Assembly (NCBI GenBank): GCA_014898415.1
Contig: RCTD01000004.1
Span: forward strand, 2,045,001-2,109,000
Length of the DNA stretch: 64,000 nucleotides
From: Stromatinia cepivora
Taxonomy: Eukaryota > Ascomycota > Leotiomycetes > Helotiales > Sclerotiniaceae
Direction of reading: 5' to 3'
Part shown: positions 1 to 11,796 of the stretch, piece by piece
How positions within the stretch are numbered: position 1 is the first letter of the stretch
Layout of the letters: the number at the start of each line of letters is the position of its first letter
Notes under the pieces: model-generated
Database searches by the model: none
Told to the model about the DNA's origin: nothing
What the model saw: only the letters and a program-made list of their open reading frames with translations
Translations under genes and position numbers: made by a program

Positions 1-407
1 GGTGGAATTGCGAATGATTCATCACTCGGTGACTTCGTTGTCGTCTTTAGGGCGTTCTCTAAATCATCATCGCCCGTATTGCTTGCCGTGACATCCTCCT
101 GTACATCATCCTGTGCTTCGATTTTTGTAACTGGTTTAACTGCTTCCTCGAGCTTTTCTCTGATGTTGCTGATCTTGTTACTCGGTGGTGTATCAAGGAT
201 AGATTCATCCTGCGCCGAAGATAATCCTGAGCCCGCGAGCTGTTCTCCTAATTTATTGATGCTGCCGTGACGTGTTGGTGTATCGGAAAGGGAGTCTGTT
301 TCTCGCAGGGATGAAGATTCTGCCAAATTGTCATTCTGTTGTGAAGGTCTAGGACTTTGTAATTTCCCAATCGTATTAGAGATAAACTTCCACACTCTAG
401 AAGACAT
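1..407 (-). CDS. Hypothetical protein, N-terminal part (runs off window)
   Basis: An open frame runs on the minus strand from an ATG at 407 to the window edge without a stop (135 codons seen). The start reads MSSRVWKFISNTIGKLQSP. The remainder is low-complexity, rich in Ser, Asp, Glu and Thr, with two similar blocks containing 'SLSDTPTRHGSINKLGEQL' and 'ILDTPPSNKISNIREKLEE', which look like an internal repeat of about 40 residues. No catalytic motif is visible; it is probably an intrinsically disordered N-terminus. I do not recognise the family. Codon use and base composition are ordinary, unlike the RIP-affected DNA nearby. The C-terminus lies outside the window, so function cannot be judged. 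Confidence 0.6.
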   Translation of the reverse strand, partial: MSSRVWKFISNTIGKLQSPRPSQQNDNLAESSSLRETDSLSDTPTRHGSINKLGEQLAGSGLSSAQDESILDTPPSNKISNIREKLEEAVKPVTKIEAQDDVQEDVTASNTGDDDLENALKTTTKSPSDESFAIP

Positions 408-1010
408 GTTTTTCGAATCTGGAATATTAATATGGTTGTTTGTTAATTAGTAAAATTAGAAAGAAAGCGGTTTTTAGATTATGGATGAGTGACTAGTTTA
501 GTGTGGCCGCAACCATACTCGAGGAAAAATAAGGAAAAATAAGGAAAAATAAGGAAAAATAAGGCAAAATAAGTGGATGACATACTTTATCCTTATCGCA
601 TTCCACCAATGTCGTACCCGAATTGAAGTCACACCAACACCAACACCAATGATGCAAGCATTTCTTTTGTCATGTTGGCAGTTGCATGTGGATCCAAATT
701 GAATGCGGTGGTCATTGATGAACACCCATAAACATTTCCTAATTCGTTATGAAGATTTCTTTAAGCCCTTTTTGTAATGGTAGTGATGACAACGAAACAT
801 GACAACGTTACATCTCTGCGAATCTCAGAGTCATGAACCAGTAAGTTGATGAGGGGGATCTTAAGTTTTTTTTTTAATTCTTTTCTTGGAAGTTCCTCCA
901 ATTCACATTCCAAAAACTGTACGTACGGTGTGGTTTTCTTTTTTGATGGGGATGGCTTCTCATCTAGCTGTCATGGATTCCTGCCAGATAACCTAAATTG
1001 TGTGGTGACC
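408..1010. other. Intergenic upstream region of the minus-strand gene
   Basis: No credible gene seen. It should contain the promoter and 5' leader of the gene reading leftward from 407. It holds a 10-bp tandem repeat (521-571) and a T-tract near 870. It ends at the TA dinucleotide where the MITE-like element starts. Confidence 0.5.
521..571. repeat. 10-bp tandem repeat (AAGGAAAAAT)n
   Basis: About five direct copies of AAGGAAAAAT; the last copy has one change (AAGGCAAAAT). It lies about 115 bp upstream of the start codon at 407, in the presumed promoter or leader of that gene. Confidence 0.85.
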
Positions 1011-1896
1011 TAAGTCAACTACCCCACATATGGGCCACTTTTTCATACCAAAAATCTTGCAAACCAACATTTTTAACTTTCTTATTTATGAATATAACTT
1101 TCTGAAATTTTGAATGTGGATTTATTACATATATAATAATAAATCCTGAAAATTTCAGATTTTTCGTAATTTTTTTCATCGAGATATTTAAGGTTGAATT
1201 TTCGAGTTTGAATTTGTATATGATTTATATACAAATTAAAAAAAACACAAAAATCTTGAATAACTTTTCAACAAAAATAATTAAAAAATAAATTATCAAT
1301 TTCTATGAAATCTTCGAATCGAATTCTATAAAATGTATCAAATGTATCAAATTTTAGTATTTATAAATAATATTTTATTTATATTTTTATATTTTATAAA
1401 GATTGAAAACTGTGATATTTTTAATAAAAGATTTTCTATAAATTATTCTATATAATAATTTAATTTATTTTGTAGAATATGATTTAATTATTTTTGTTGA
1501 AAAGTTATTCAAGATTTTTGTGTTTTTTTAATTTGTATAAGTCTAGTACCCCACTTTTTGACCACCCCTCTTTTGGACCATCTTAAAAAACCTCATTACT
1601 GTGAGTAATCTTCTCTCTTAAATCTTTAATAATTCAATAATCATTGAATTAATTGATTTGAAATTTTGATATATTATTAATTATATGATATTGAATCTTT
1701 ATATAGAAAAAGATATCCTTATGGTATTTGAGGTAATTGAAAATAGAATATCTATATATTAAATTAACTTGGAATATGGAGTTTTATATATTACATTTTA
1801 TAATTGAATAAATAGTTATTTATTTTATAAAAAAGGTGCACAAAATATGCAAAAGATAATTCCGATTTAGAAAAGGAAATTAGTAGATTAGATATT

Positions 1897-2178
1897 TGTC
1901 ACGAATCGTGAACCACAGGAGGCTAACCACGTGATACCTCTTATCTCCCATATCAATTTATGAGCTGATCATCCGTGCGCATGCGTTACGAATCATACGA
2001 TTTAGTATGGTAAAATGGTAACCCTAATAACGCATACGCACAACCCTGCAGCCCACAAATGGGTATTTGTGTATATATATCTAGTCGCTCCTTACGAGCC
2101 ATAGTTCTTCAGTTGTAGATTCTAAAGAACATAATTGACCCTGTTTATTCAGCTCTACTACGGCTCTTGTGCGTCACA
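1897..2178 (+). mobile_element. Solo LTR of the Ty3/gypsy chromovirus family
   Basis: 282 bp beginning TGTCACGAATCGTGAACC and ending GTGCGTCACA, the same length and nearly the same sequence as the LTRs of the intact element at 56284-63337. A perfect 5-bp target duplication ATATT flanks it (1892-1896 and 2179-2183). No internal sequence remains, so it arose by LTR-LTR recombination after insertion. It carries only light C-to-T/G-to-A change compared with the LTR at 46497, so it is young relative to the transposon that hosts it. Confidence 0.95.
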
Positions 2179-2793
2179 ATATTAGTATAAGAGTTTTTAA
2201 ATATTAGCTTTATGTATCAACAAATAAAAGAAATAGGGGAGAATTTTTTTAAAATAAAAGAAGAGGATCTTTTTTTTGGAAAACAATGGATATATAATTT
2301 TTTGCTTAGAAATCCTGAAATCAGAATCAAGAAGTAATATAGAATCGATCCTATTTGTGTTTCAAATGCAATTAATGAAATTATTGATAAATGGTTTGAA
2401 AAATTGTATTTGTTTGATATTAAATATATAAAATCTGAAAATAGATGGAATATAAATAAAGCAAATATTATAGAAAATCAAAGCTTTAATAAATTAATAG
2501 TAAGAAGTTCTTAATAATATTTTATTCAAAAAAAATAGTTTGGTTTAAGAATCTGGATCTCTTTTATCGAATATATTTCAGCAATCAATAAAGCCTTTCC
2601 TCCCCTTGTTATTTATAAGGATTTGAGTATACAATAATAATGGTTCCCTATAGATTTCATTTTATATAAAGATTAGAGCTTTATTATTATTGAAAATGAA
2701 TAAATGAATAATAGAATAGTTTTTGAATAATTGAAAAAGGTTTTTATACCTTAAACAATCCTTTTCCGATTAAAGAAGGTTAAATTATTTATA

Positions 2794-3066
2794 TTGGATA
2801 AATATGGAAGTTACAAAACCATTGAATTTATAATAGAATACTTCAAAAATAATATTCATCTTTTATTTTTATTGTTATATATATTATATATATTACAATC
2901 ATTAGATTTATTGATATTTTTATTTCTCAAAAACAAATATAGATATTATCTTAATAAATTAAATTCTTTATCGGATTCTATATCAATTGGGAAATATAAC
3001 TTTTTTGAATGCTATCAGAAAGCAAGAATAAAGGTTTTAATTATTTATAATATCAAGAAGGGGTAG
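2794..3066 (+). pseudogene. Remnant of pogo/Fot1 transposase (DDE_1 C-terminal part)
   Basis: The surviving frame (first codon TTG) includes DKYGSYKTIEFI followed about 25 residues on by LQSLDLLIFLFLKNKY. In Fot1/pogo transposases this region reads D-G-H-x-S-H ... L-Q-P-L-D-V-x-x-F-x-P-L-K-x-x-Y, so both motifs are recognisable with RIP-type substitutions (G to K, H to Y, P to S). The first Asp is a catalytic residue of the DDE triad. Stops upstream and downstream show it is dead. Assignment to the superfamily is firm; the exact family is not determined. Confidence 0.75.
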
Positions 3067-3840
3067 AAAGCTTCAGGTTTATAATTTCAAAATCGTATTA
3101 AACCTCTTTTCAATAAATTATTACTTGAGAATAACAACAAGGAGATTACTATTCAAAATCCTTTTTTAGATAATAATTCTATATTTCAATAGAATAAAAA
3201 GGTATCTTTTATTGAATAAAAAACCCTTCAAAAAGCAAACAATATTCGAAAATATATATATATCATAACTCGAGGGAAGGAGATTGGTCTTCTAATTTGT
3301 CAATTACTTTTTCAGGAGATTTCGAGGGGTTTTAATATTAAGGATTATATATTTATACTAATAGAATATCAAATAAAACAATTGGAATATAAAATAGAAT
3401 ATATTGTACCTAAAAAAAAAAGAATAATCCGGATTAACCCGAATTCGAAGTTTATAAGGATTAGAGTTATTTGGGAAGTGTAAATTCAAATTAAAAATCA
3501 TAAAATTGATAAAAATAATTCTAATAATGATTACAAAATAAATTCTATAGATAATTGTATTGAAATACAATAATGGTTGAATTATTCAAATTTAAAATTT
3601 ATATAATGATATTTTTTGAAGTGGTCCAAAAGAGGGGTGGTCCAAAAGTGGGGTACTAGACTTATAAGATTATTTGAAAATTTCAACGAAAACAAAATTC
3701 AAAATTATGAAATTCTCAGAATCAATTGATATTTATATAAAGAATCTACATTTTAAATTTCAATCAATTATATTGATTTGTTGTAAAGTTATTAATAAAT
3801 GAAAATCGTGATTTTTGATGTAAAAGGGTGATTCAAAGTA

Positions 3841-4232
3841 CCGGGTGAAAGGACATTCATTGTATTAGCTGCTCACTATTATTGTCAAATCTTGGAAAGC
3901 TACACATATTATACACCGAATTTTATAGACATAAAATCATCATTGAACACTTATCTTAGAAAGTATATTTGAATCAAAGACGGTGACTATAAACTCATTC
4001 CTATCTAAAAAGTTAAATTTTCGTGACTTAGTCTTTGCATAGAGAAATATTCCAAAAATCATCATGATAAGATGTGATGACCGAAACACCGATTTTCTTA
4101 GACTTTCTCCTCAAATACAGAAGATACTAAAGGGCCACTATGAACGCTATATGCCTCTAGCAGTCACTTACAGCCTCTTGCCTATCAATCCAACGTCGTG
4201 TATGCTACGCGGACTCCATCCCGATACACGAA
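3841..4232. other. Intergenic, 3' side of the coiled-coil/F-box-like gene
   Basis: Moderately AT-rich unique-looking DNA between the end of the transposon nest and the stop codon of the minus-strand gene at 4233. Apart from the presumed 3' untranslated region of that gene nothing specific is visible. Confidence 0.4.
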
Positions 4233-5815
4233 TCACAGGCCTATCTCCCGGTCCAGCGATTTACGTTCCCCTGCCTGATAACCGTACATACCGCTACAGT
4301 TATCACATATTCGAGCATCTGGACCTCCAGACTGATCAATATCCCAGGTTTTTGCCATGACAATTCCACCACCGTTGACTCGATCTTTTCCGTAGATTTT
4401 CTCCAAAACTTCGTCGTCAAGGTCCTGATCATGATCGAGTTCGAATTGAATGCCATTGAGCTTGACATCTTTTATCAGGCTTGGATTCAACACAGGAATC
4501 CTCCCCGTTCCCTCACTCCTAACAGGTGCTCCCAATTCAGAATGAAAGTACACTTTATCTCCCTCATATTCAGCGAATGTTTTGGAGAGTTCTTTCACGA
4601 TATGCTTCTTTCGACTTTCCCCATCTGCGTGTTCCGGCTGTGTTTTCAATGTTTCGACAAAGATATTCAAGTCTTCTCCAAGCTCTAATCTATTTGTCGA
4701 TTCAAGATATCGGCCTCCTAGGGTACTTGTGAAGCGGTGCCCGAGTCTATAACCACTCACTCCGCCATCTCTCAAAAGATATGACAAACATTCAAAGGCT
4801 AATACACCGTTGTTACAATATGGCAAACCCCGGATATAAAGTTCGTCAAGAATTGGTCCCAAATTCTCTCTTGCCATTTTGCGCAGACCGATGCCAGGTC
4901 CAGATAGGTTCATTGTGAAATTGGCGAGGTCAATTACCATGGACCTTAAATTCATGAAGGCTGTTTTCTCCTGCTTCAATCTGGCCTTCTCGGGCAACTG
5001 GAGAGCTTGAAGGAATTCAAAAATTTGGCGCCAGCAGTAGCTTTGCAGACCTGTCCAGCTTAGATTAACACTTGGACAACGCTTTATAACATCCATCTTG
5101 AGCTCTTCCCATGCGTTAGGTGGCTTCAAAATTGGGTACCAACCTAGAGGGTAAGGAGAGTTTACATTTCCTCTATCATTGTAATATTTACCGACAATGC
5201 GTAATTCCAAATGCTCCAGCTCTGCGCAGATTTCTGGGTGTGTTTTTACAAACCACTTTAAGGAGCGAACTTGAGTGAAAATGAATTCGTTGTTGCAAAA
5301 CATTAGTTTTTTTCCTTCGTCATTGAAGAACTTTGATACCCGCAGAAACTGAACAGGAAGGTTTTGTTGCTCGGCATGCTCGGACTCGGTGACATTGGAC
5401 TCAAGGATCTTAACTCCCGGGTCAATTATTGGGTGTGCTAATTCCAAAGCATATCTGATTATACGAAGGTATAGTTCGTTTGGCAAGTTTCCACTCGACC
5501 TTGCAGGTAGACTTGGGAATGTAACGATCGTGTTGGAGCCAGTTTTCATAAGCCATGAAATGTTATGAGCTTTGAGTAGTTCTTTCAGATCAGAGTTTTC
5601 TTTTGCAAGAGCCTCATTTTGCTTTCCAAGATCCTTGTTCTGTTGACTGAGCTTGATAATTGCTTTGTCTAATGGTCGATGATAAGTGATGACTTGTGGA
5701 TCATCGTCTGCTGGCCCATCCCAGATAACCTATACATTTGTAAGCATCCTGATCAAGTCTACACTGAAGTGTTACTTACCGCTTTATCATGGAGCATGTT
5801 TGTTACAAGGGCCAT
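4233..5815 (-). CDS. Uncharacterised protein with coiled coil and F-box-like segment, one intron
   Basis: Proposed model: ATG at 5815, exon 1 5815-5780 (12 codons, MALVTNMLHDKA), intron 5779-5730 (50 bp, GTAAGT...TATAG), exon 2 5729-4233, giving about 510 aa. The splice keeps the frame and adds 72 residues before the in-frame Met at 5549. Residues about 30-65 form a heptad-rich coiled coil (LSQQNKDLGKQNEALAKEN). After it comes LPNELYLRIIRYAL, resembling the first helices of F-box or 2EXR domains found in many fungal proteins with 'LP-E-R-I' motifs. The remaining ~400 residues have no motif I recognise; four Cys near the end (CDNC) are not a clear zinc site. It could be an F-box adaptor of an SCF ubiquitin ligase, but that is only inference. 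Codon use is normal and there are no RIP signs. Confidence 0.75.
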
Positions 5816-6877
5816 TGTGCCACACTGCCAGGTTTGATATGATACTTAAGGTACTTGATTTATTTCAAATCTGGTGTAAAAATTATTTTACTGGTTGTGC
5901 GCTTGAATGGTTTGATTGTGATATGACTTTGGGAGATTTCAAAAATGTTCTTGTGGAAGGGAAGAAGTTGAGTATTTAAGATCAATGAAGCTTTTCAAAA
6001 TAATGTCAACACAACCAGAGGCTGTAGCATACTAGTGTCATAGCTGCTGTATGGGACACACTAGCAACCTTATTACGACCTCTACTACTCTCCAATGAGA
6101 TGTGCTCTGTTGTCTTATCATCACGGGACATGTTGGATTGAATAATCATGAGCCGAGTATCTTTCCTTGTGATAACTATGACCTTTCAATTTTGTTCTTC
6201 TCTTCAACACATTTCAGATGATTACTCAAAAGGATTCTTTTATGTAACATCTTAGATCTAATGGCTTCTCAGTTACCAGAAATCAGAACGGAGTTTTGGA
6301 CGACCTGGAGATTGCCCTTATCATTATTTCACAGAGCCCTCACCATGAAAACCTGTTCTAGAGATGAATTATCTTAACCAAAGTTCAAGAAACTTATCTC
6401 ACTCATTTTCACTTTTAGAGTCTTGGCCATACCTCCCACAAGTTTCTACTATGAAAATCATCACATAGAAAAGCCAAGTATTGAAGCGAAGCGCCGACAT
6501 GATCAGGGGAGCTCAAAGCAACAGAAAGCCCGAAGAAATATAGGAAGAAAGAAGAGAATCAAGAGGATTTCATGCAATATGCCCCAGCCAGCGATGCATC
6601 CATTCTCCCGCTGGATCAACTTTGATGAGAAAACCTGGAGTTCGGAGACTTGACAAACGCACAATGATCAAGTGGTCAGTACATTATGAATTAAGGAGTT
6701 ATTTATGTATTCACACCAACCCTGAAATAAAAGAAAAGCTGAAAAGTGTTCGAATATGAGCGGTCATATTGAATCTAGACATGTGGCCACTTGACCAATT
6801 TGAGGGGGCAGTTGGACAATCTTCCGCTTCCGGATCAAACCTATGAAGATGAAGAGATATTATGATTCAATGGATAA
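5816..6877. other. Intergenic region, no gene seen
   Basis: Upstream region of the gene starting at 5815. Short frames occur (for example 6423-6653) but lack similarity, introns or codon bias that would support them. Confidence 0.4.
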
Positions 6878-7640
6878 TTATTGGATTTTCAAAGTTTTCA
6901 ATACATGTGAAAAGTGCTGCGCAATATCCCAGTCAATCATCCTGACTTCGAAGTCTTCCAAGTCTCGCCAGAGCTTTCCTTCGGGATTTTCCAATCCATG
7001 TCCATATTGAACAACAGAATCCGACCGTTGATTAAACCGCGTCAAGTTAGGAGACATAATAATAACCGTTGGCAGGGGAAAGCAAGCCCCAGGGCACCAC
7101 CATTTGGTGATGTTCATTAGTCCTCCGATAGAAAATGGGTAATGAGGTTTGGAAAACAGACAACTGTGTTAGGCGGAGTGTCGGTTCATTTTAATTCATG
7201 CTACGGTGTTGACTGAAGAGAACGAATTTCGATAGTCAAATTCAAGAGAATGGATATTAGAAAAAGGTGGCACTGATTAAGAGAAGTTTGACATTCCAGG
7301 ATAGAGCTGTTGAAGTATTGGAATGATGGTCTGGGAAATGTTGGATTGTGTACTCTCATGCATGACGAGATGCTTCACCGCCGTTGGGTAAATCGTGACT
7401 CTCTTCTGACTAATGGATGACTACAATCGTTGATGCTGTCACGCTCTTCGAATCAGAACGAGACTGACTTACTCGCTCTTTCCTTGACACCAAAAAAGTA
7501 ATTTCTCGCAAACATGAGGAACTTTTCCTTCGAAATTCACTCTCATCCAGTTGAGTACCTTACATCTATTATCCGCCGATGTAAACATCTCAGTCACCTC
7601 GAATTTCAATTCTCGTCAGCGTTGCAAGCCTAGAGGTAAA
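6878..7640. other. Possible remnants of LRR/F-box-like coding sequence
   Basis: On the minus strand 7117-6878 encodes a stretch containing FEVRMIDWDIAQHFSHVLKT, and on the plus strand about 7549-7629 reads EYLTSIIRRCKHLSHLEFQF. Both have the spacing of Leu-rich repeat-like segments common in fungal F-box proteins. They are on opposite strands, short and closed by stops, so they cannot be one intact gene. They may be decayed duplicates or chance frames. Confidence 0.2.
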
Positions 7641-7756
7641 ATCATATCCAGTTTCAGTTCAAACGATGTAGAATTAACATTTCGTTAGATTATTCTCTCA
7701 TTCAAACTATTCTGAGCCAAGTCCTCGATGTTTCCCTTCCCCCAACATTCTACAAG

Positions 7757-8660
7757 ATGAAGTCCCTTACTCCATGGGAATACATCATGGCAAGGCGTTG
7801 GTTCACATTGTTCCCAGGGCTACCAGTTGAGATTAGACAATTTATCTGGAGGATGACTTTAGAGGTCCGTTTAGTTGAGGTCTGGCCAAAAGGCGGAAAA
7901 TACGACGGATTTTGTTCGAGGACTCCTCTTCCAGCTGCGATGAAAGCATGTCGAGATTCGCGAACAGCTGTTTTGCCTCTTTACCCTCTCTTATTTGGCG
8001 GAGTAGTTATTGAGGCTAGCATTCGGTTTAACTTCGACCTCGATACGCTATACATTGACTGGAAAATTCAAGAACGCCTTGCTAGTTTTTTGTTATCAAT
8101 TACTCCTCATGAAGCTGGAAAGTTTCAATCCATTGCTATTGACGGAGACATTCGGTATGGGCGTGTTAGCTATGACGAACGAAAAGTCAATATGGCTAAG
8201 CTTCGGCGTGACCCTTCTCTACGTCATCAAGTCCAGACCAATTGCAATAGTATGAAATTCGAAGAGGATGAATTGCAGTTATTTTTCTCGGCATTATCTT
8301 CCATGTCAATGCTAAAGAAGTTACACCTCGTATATGACGCAGCGCCGATGGATAGCGAAGGTCTTTATCAGAAACGTGATGAGTTTAGCCAGTTGATAAT
8401 CTTCGATCTCTGGGAGGTGTTTTGATTTATTCCCAAGACCACAAAGCCCTGAGTGCGATTATCGGGCTAGGCTACTTGAGTTGATTGACGAAATTTGGGT
8501 TGAAAGGTTTTTTGAAGAAATGCTGGAGAATTTTGAGGATAAAATTCCTGACTTTGCCGTTCGATTGGGATGGAGGTTTCCCAAATCATTCACGCCTCCA
8601 CCTTATGCTTATAGCTCCCGTAGCTTCCAACAGCGAATAGGTTGGTGGAAGGAACACTGA
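7757..8660 (+). CDS. 2EXR-like fungal protein, reading frame broken near 8423
   Basis: From ATG 7757 a 222-codon frame contains FTLFPGLPVEIRQFIWRMTL, then RTPLPAAMKACRDSR and INFNFD/DTLYID-like text (FNFDLDTLYID). This order (LP-E-I/R-x-x-I-W, then 'lp-a-hvcresR', then 'F-x-x-x-x-D-T-L-Y') is the signature of the 2EXR domain family, abundant and functionally unassigned in leotiomycetes. The frame stops at 8423-8425 (TGA), but a second frame, shifted by one base and open from 8400, continues to a stop at 8658-8660 with protein-like text (LLELIDEIWVERFFEEMLEN). No intron of normal size restores the frame, so either a frameshift has disabled the gene or an unusual splice is used. Normally such proteins are 250-350 aa, which the two parts together would give. 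Confidence 0.6.
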
Positions 8661-9436
8661 AATTGAGGACATCTTCTTCTGCAAGGAGACTATGGGTGGT
8701 CTTCAAGTGTCACGCAGCGGCAGGAACATGGAGATCTTCTAATGGTGAGCTAGCTCAGATATGTATGTATTTATATATGAAGAGGCACATATTCATATCT
8801 TGCTGAAAATTTCGCGGATTGAACAGAGTAATTTACATTGCTTAGTGACTCACTAACAGCCACACTCCTCAAAGTTGGATCTTCACCCCGCGCCCTCCCC
8901 CGGTGTGGGCTGCGGGAATGGCCATGGGGGATTTATCTTCATGAAGTAAAGAGGGATGATATCTGAAATAGATGGAGCTAGAAACAACTTGAATCATCAC
9001 ATTATCCTATCATGCTTTCAATGCCGTGAAATGAAGACTTCCTCAAACTTCTAAATTCTAATGCCGTATGTATTTTTCCATCTTTCCATCACTACGCTAC
9101 GCATTTCCACGTCTCTCTAATGTTTCCCAAAATCAATAATAATATCATATCTTAATATCCCTATCCTCTCACTCTGTACTCCTGCCATCAATCCCCTAAT
9201 GCTCTTCTCCCCCATCTCCTTTTTTCATACCTCCTCTCCCCCTCACCCCAGTCAATCAACTCCACCATCCATCCCATCCCATCTCACTCATGAACTCCAT
9301 CTCCAACCCTCCGCAAAACTCTTATTCTTATTAATCACCCATGATTTTTTTTTTTTTTTTTTTTTCCTTTCCGAAAACGCCATAGCCCACCTCACAATTC
9401 CCGCCACCCAAAACGCCATCCATACCCTCCGGCACG
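8661..9436. other. Intergenic, pyrimidine-rich on the right
   Basis: No gene supported. The part after 9060 is C/T-rich on the plus strand and includes a 21-T tract near 9344-9365, typical of fungal spacer or promoter DNA. Confidence 0.4.
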
Positions 9437-9559
9437 TATATAATATATAATATATAATATATAATATATAATATATAATATATAATATATAATATATAAT
9501 ATATAATATATAATATATAATATATAATATATAATATATAATATATAATATATAATATA
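9437..9559. repeat. 7-bp AT microsatellite (TATAATA)n
   Basis: About 17 uninterrupted copies of a 7-bp unit (ATAATAT in any phase). It also produces spurious Tyr/Ile-rich frames on the minus strand. Confidence 0.95.
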
Positions 9560-10789
9560 ATCAGAATCGGGATCAGAATCAGAATCAATCTCCAATAATC
9601 CACCAACCTAACCAATACATCAAAACTCAGGAATAATAATTCAAGGAACAGTTTTGCGGGGTTTAGTTAGCTAGCCCGGGAGATTGACTGGTGCTGGTGA
9701 AGACGCAATATAGTCCAAAAGGGAAGGTTGTAAGATGAAAGGAATACCCGAAGAGGGAATGGGAGAAAGGTAACTACGAATAATAAACATACAATTGGTA
9801 TATATATAAAATTCGATGTGTAATTATGATATTGATGATGATGATTTGTTATGATCGGATGGCTTTTTAGTTTCGATATATTAATTTTTTGAGTATTAAA
9901 TTCTATTAGGTAGTCGATCAAGAGATATCCGTTATTTAATATTTATTACTTAATACTTAATCATAAGTAGAGGTGATGTGGTGCAATAGTAATAATCCAC
10001 TCTGTTTAGCTTCAGTGCAGTACATTAATTAATAAATATCTTTCTTCTCATGCAGACTGTGCGACCGATATCATAAAAATATTTTTAAAAAAAAAAAAAA
10101 AAATACAGCTACTCGGTAAAAGAAGAAGCCTGACGAATAACGCAGGAAGTTGAAGCGGAGATTTTCTCGTTATCAAGATGTTGGATGGATTGAAATGATC
10201 CATCGTCTCTAGAATCACACATTGAGATACCGTATATTTCTCCGTGTGAAGTGCAATTGGTGTAATATCTTTCAACGGGTAACACGATGGAAGTCCCGCA
10301 CACCTTGACATGGGAGTAGCATCCATCGCATCGATTGAATGTCTTTTGGAAGCCACATAAATGGGATCTTGACGCAAATCGCAAACCAACTACTTCCCAA
10401 AAAACTAACAGAAATTAAAGTAAAACATGTCGGTAGTACCATAAACAACAACATCTCATCCTCAAACCATCAATTAATCCATTCATCACACAAGGAACAC
10501 TAAACCACCGACTAACCAAGTATACTCACCAACACTCATTTGCATAGACACAAAACTCCACATTATTCGCTGCACATAGATATGGGATAGTTCCCTCAAA
10601 TCCCATAAGATAAACACACATGGACGAACTCTGAGGTTCTCTCCAAAATATATCGAGTTTGGTGAACGAAGGGAACAGCATCTCTTTATTTTCAAGAGTG
10701 GTTTGACCAAGACAAGGGATTTTGCGGTAATCTATGATATCTGCAACTCAAGGAACGAATGGATCAGGGAAGGCGCTTGATGATATCAG
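9560..10789. other. Intergenic region, no supported gene
   Basis: Several frames of 60-113 codons occur on the minus strand (10048-10710) but start at non-ATG or weak codons and show no domain or repeat I recognise. An A17 tract lies near 10085-10102. A spliced gene cannot be excluded between 10100 and 10710. Confidence 0.35.
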
Positions 10790-11796
10790 TCATAAAAACT
10801 GATTTATAGAAAGGGGGAAAAGAAGATAATTTTGCATCGATGCCAAGAAGTAAGATCTTGAATATAAAAACATGTCAATTACCTGCAGTGCCTTGAAATC
10901 GGCGAAGGACAAGCGGCGAGGTATGTCGGGACCTTCAAAAATCAGGCGACTAAATTTAAAGTTTCCTTGGGTTTTTAAGTTCATGAAGAAGTAATATTTC
11001 GAGGCAATATACGATTCTAGCATTTTTCGAGGTCGGAACAGCTAGATTTTCAATTCTATCAGTGGATAATTTCTTGAGAGCAACGAAGTTATTGAATAAT
11101 GGCGCTGCAGGCGTCTCTTTGATCGTAAAATCGTGGAGGTGGAGAGTTATGACTTTCGAGGAATATTTTGATGTGGCTTCGGATATTGAAGCTTGAAGCT
11201 TTTCATGGCTGCTACTGTCAAGTAAAACCTCCTTCAAGCGTCAATTTGATGGTTGGATTGACGGACAATACTAGCATGATTCATGGCACGAGGAATAATG
11301 TGCCCCCATTGACTCCGCAACCAATCCGAATATTCTTCAATTTTGGGGGGATCAATCTGCTGTTCGCATCTTTCGCTCGAATGGCGCTATTTAAACTCCC
11401 ATACATGTATCTGAACTACTGACGAAAGTGCATATCGCCACAAAAAAAGCTGGTTCTCCAATGTCCACTGACAAGATTTTAGTCGCGCAAGCAGTGGAAA
11501 TGGTATGGACATAACGGCACCGAGGTTTCCGTTTTCACTGAGTTAATAATTCCATTCTTGACGGGTTACCGCATCTTCAGTATATTTTGCAACATGCACG
11601 CCGACTACGGTCTGGCTTTTTGAAGTGACAGAAGATGCTTGTGGTATGACAGTAATGATATTTCAATATCTTGTATATGTACAGTAGATGAGCGGGTGTA
11701 GGAGCGAAATCTTAGCTTCTCGAGAGTAGTCCGCAAGAATGATTGAATCGTGTCTTTATGGGTTGCATCGATGTGTGAGTATAAGAAGGGTCGCAT
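10790..11796 (-). pseudogene. Degenerate LRR/F-box-like gene remnant
   Basis: Reading leftward, three pieces have LRR-like text in different frames: 11796-11605 (ATHKDTIQSFLRTTLEKLRF), about 11400-11245 (SRLIPPKLKNIRIG) and 11237-10956 (SSKVITLHLHDFTIKETP ... NNFVALKKL). The second and third overlap by a single-base frame change at about 11237, and a further piece at 11023-10790 contains ALQVIDMFLYSR. Such Leu-spaced segments are typical of fungal F-box/LRR-like proteins. No start and no consistent splice pattern join them, so I treat the locus as a broken gene. An unusual multi-exon gene remains possible. Confidence 0.35.

Larger units (their letters stand above)
1541..3662 (+). mobile_element. 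RIP-degraded pogo/Fot1-type (Tc1/mariner superfamily) transposon
   Basis: Long terminal inverted repeats are visible: the left end starts AGTCTAGTACCCCACTTTTT and the right end is its near-perfect inverse ending GTACTAGACT, about 42 bp each. Each end is flanked by TA (1539-1540 and 3663-3664), the target duplication of Tc1/mariner elements. Without the solo LTR inside it the element is about 1.84 kb, a typical Fot1 length. The interior is AT-rich with many stops but keeps the end of a DDE transposase (2794-3066). It sits in an older MITE-like element and is itself interrupted by a solo LTR. Confidence 0.85.
1013..3840. mobile_element. MITE-like TA-flanked element, interrupted by a pogo-type transposon
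   Basis: The left end AGTCAACTACCCC follows a TA at 1011-1012. The sequence from 1013 to 1540 closely matches the reverse complement of the right half of the intact MITE at 37887-38629, and 3665 to about 3835 matches the reverse complement of its left half. It is thus one element, about 700 bp without the insert, split by the transposon at 1541-3662. It has no coding capacity. The right end is degraded and its exact limit near 3840-3856 is uncertain. Confidence 0.65.

Noticed and set aside
79..270. Open frame on the plus strand with Leu/Ser-rich text
   Set aside because: It is antisense to the open minus-strand frame 407-1, which has better protein-like composition and an ATG; this one starts with TTG.
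9331..9615. Tyr/Ile-rich minus-strand frames
   Set aside because: They are translations of the (TATAATA)n microsatellite and a T-tract.
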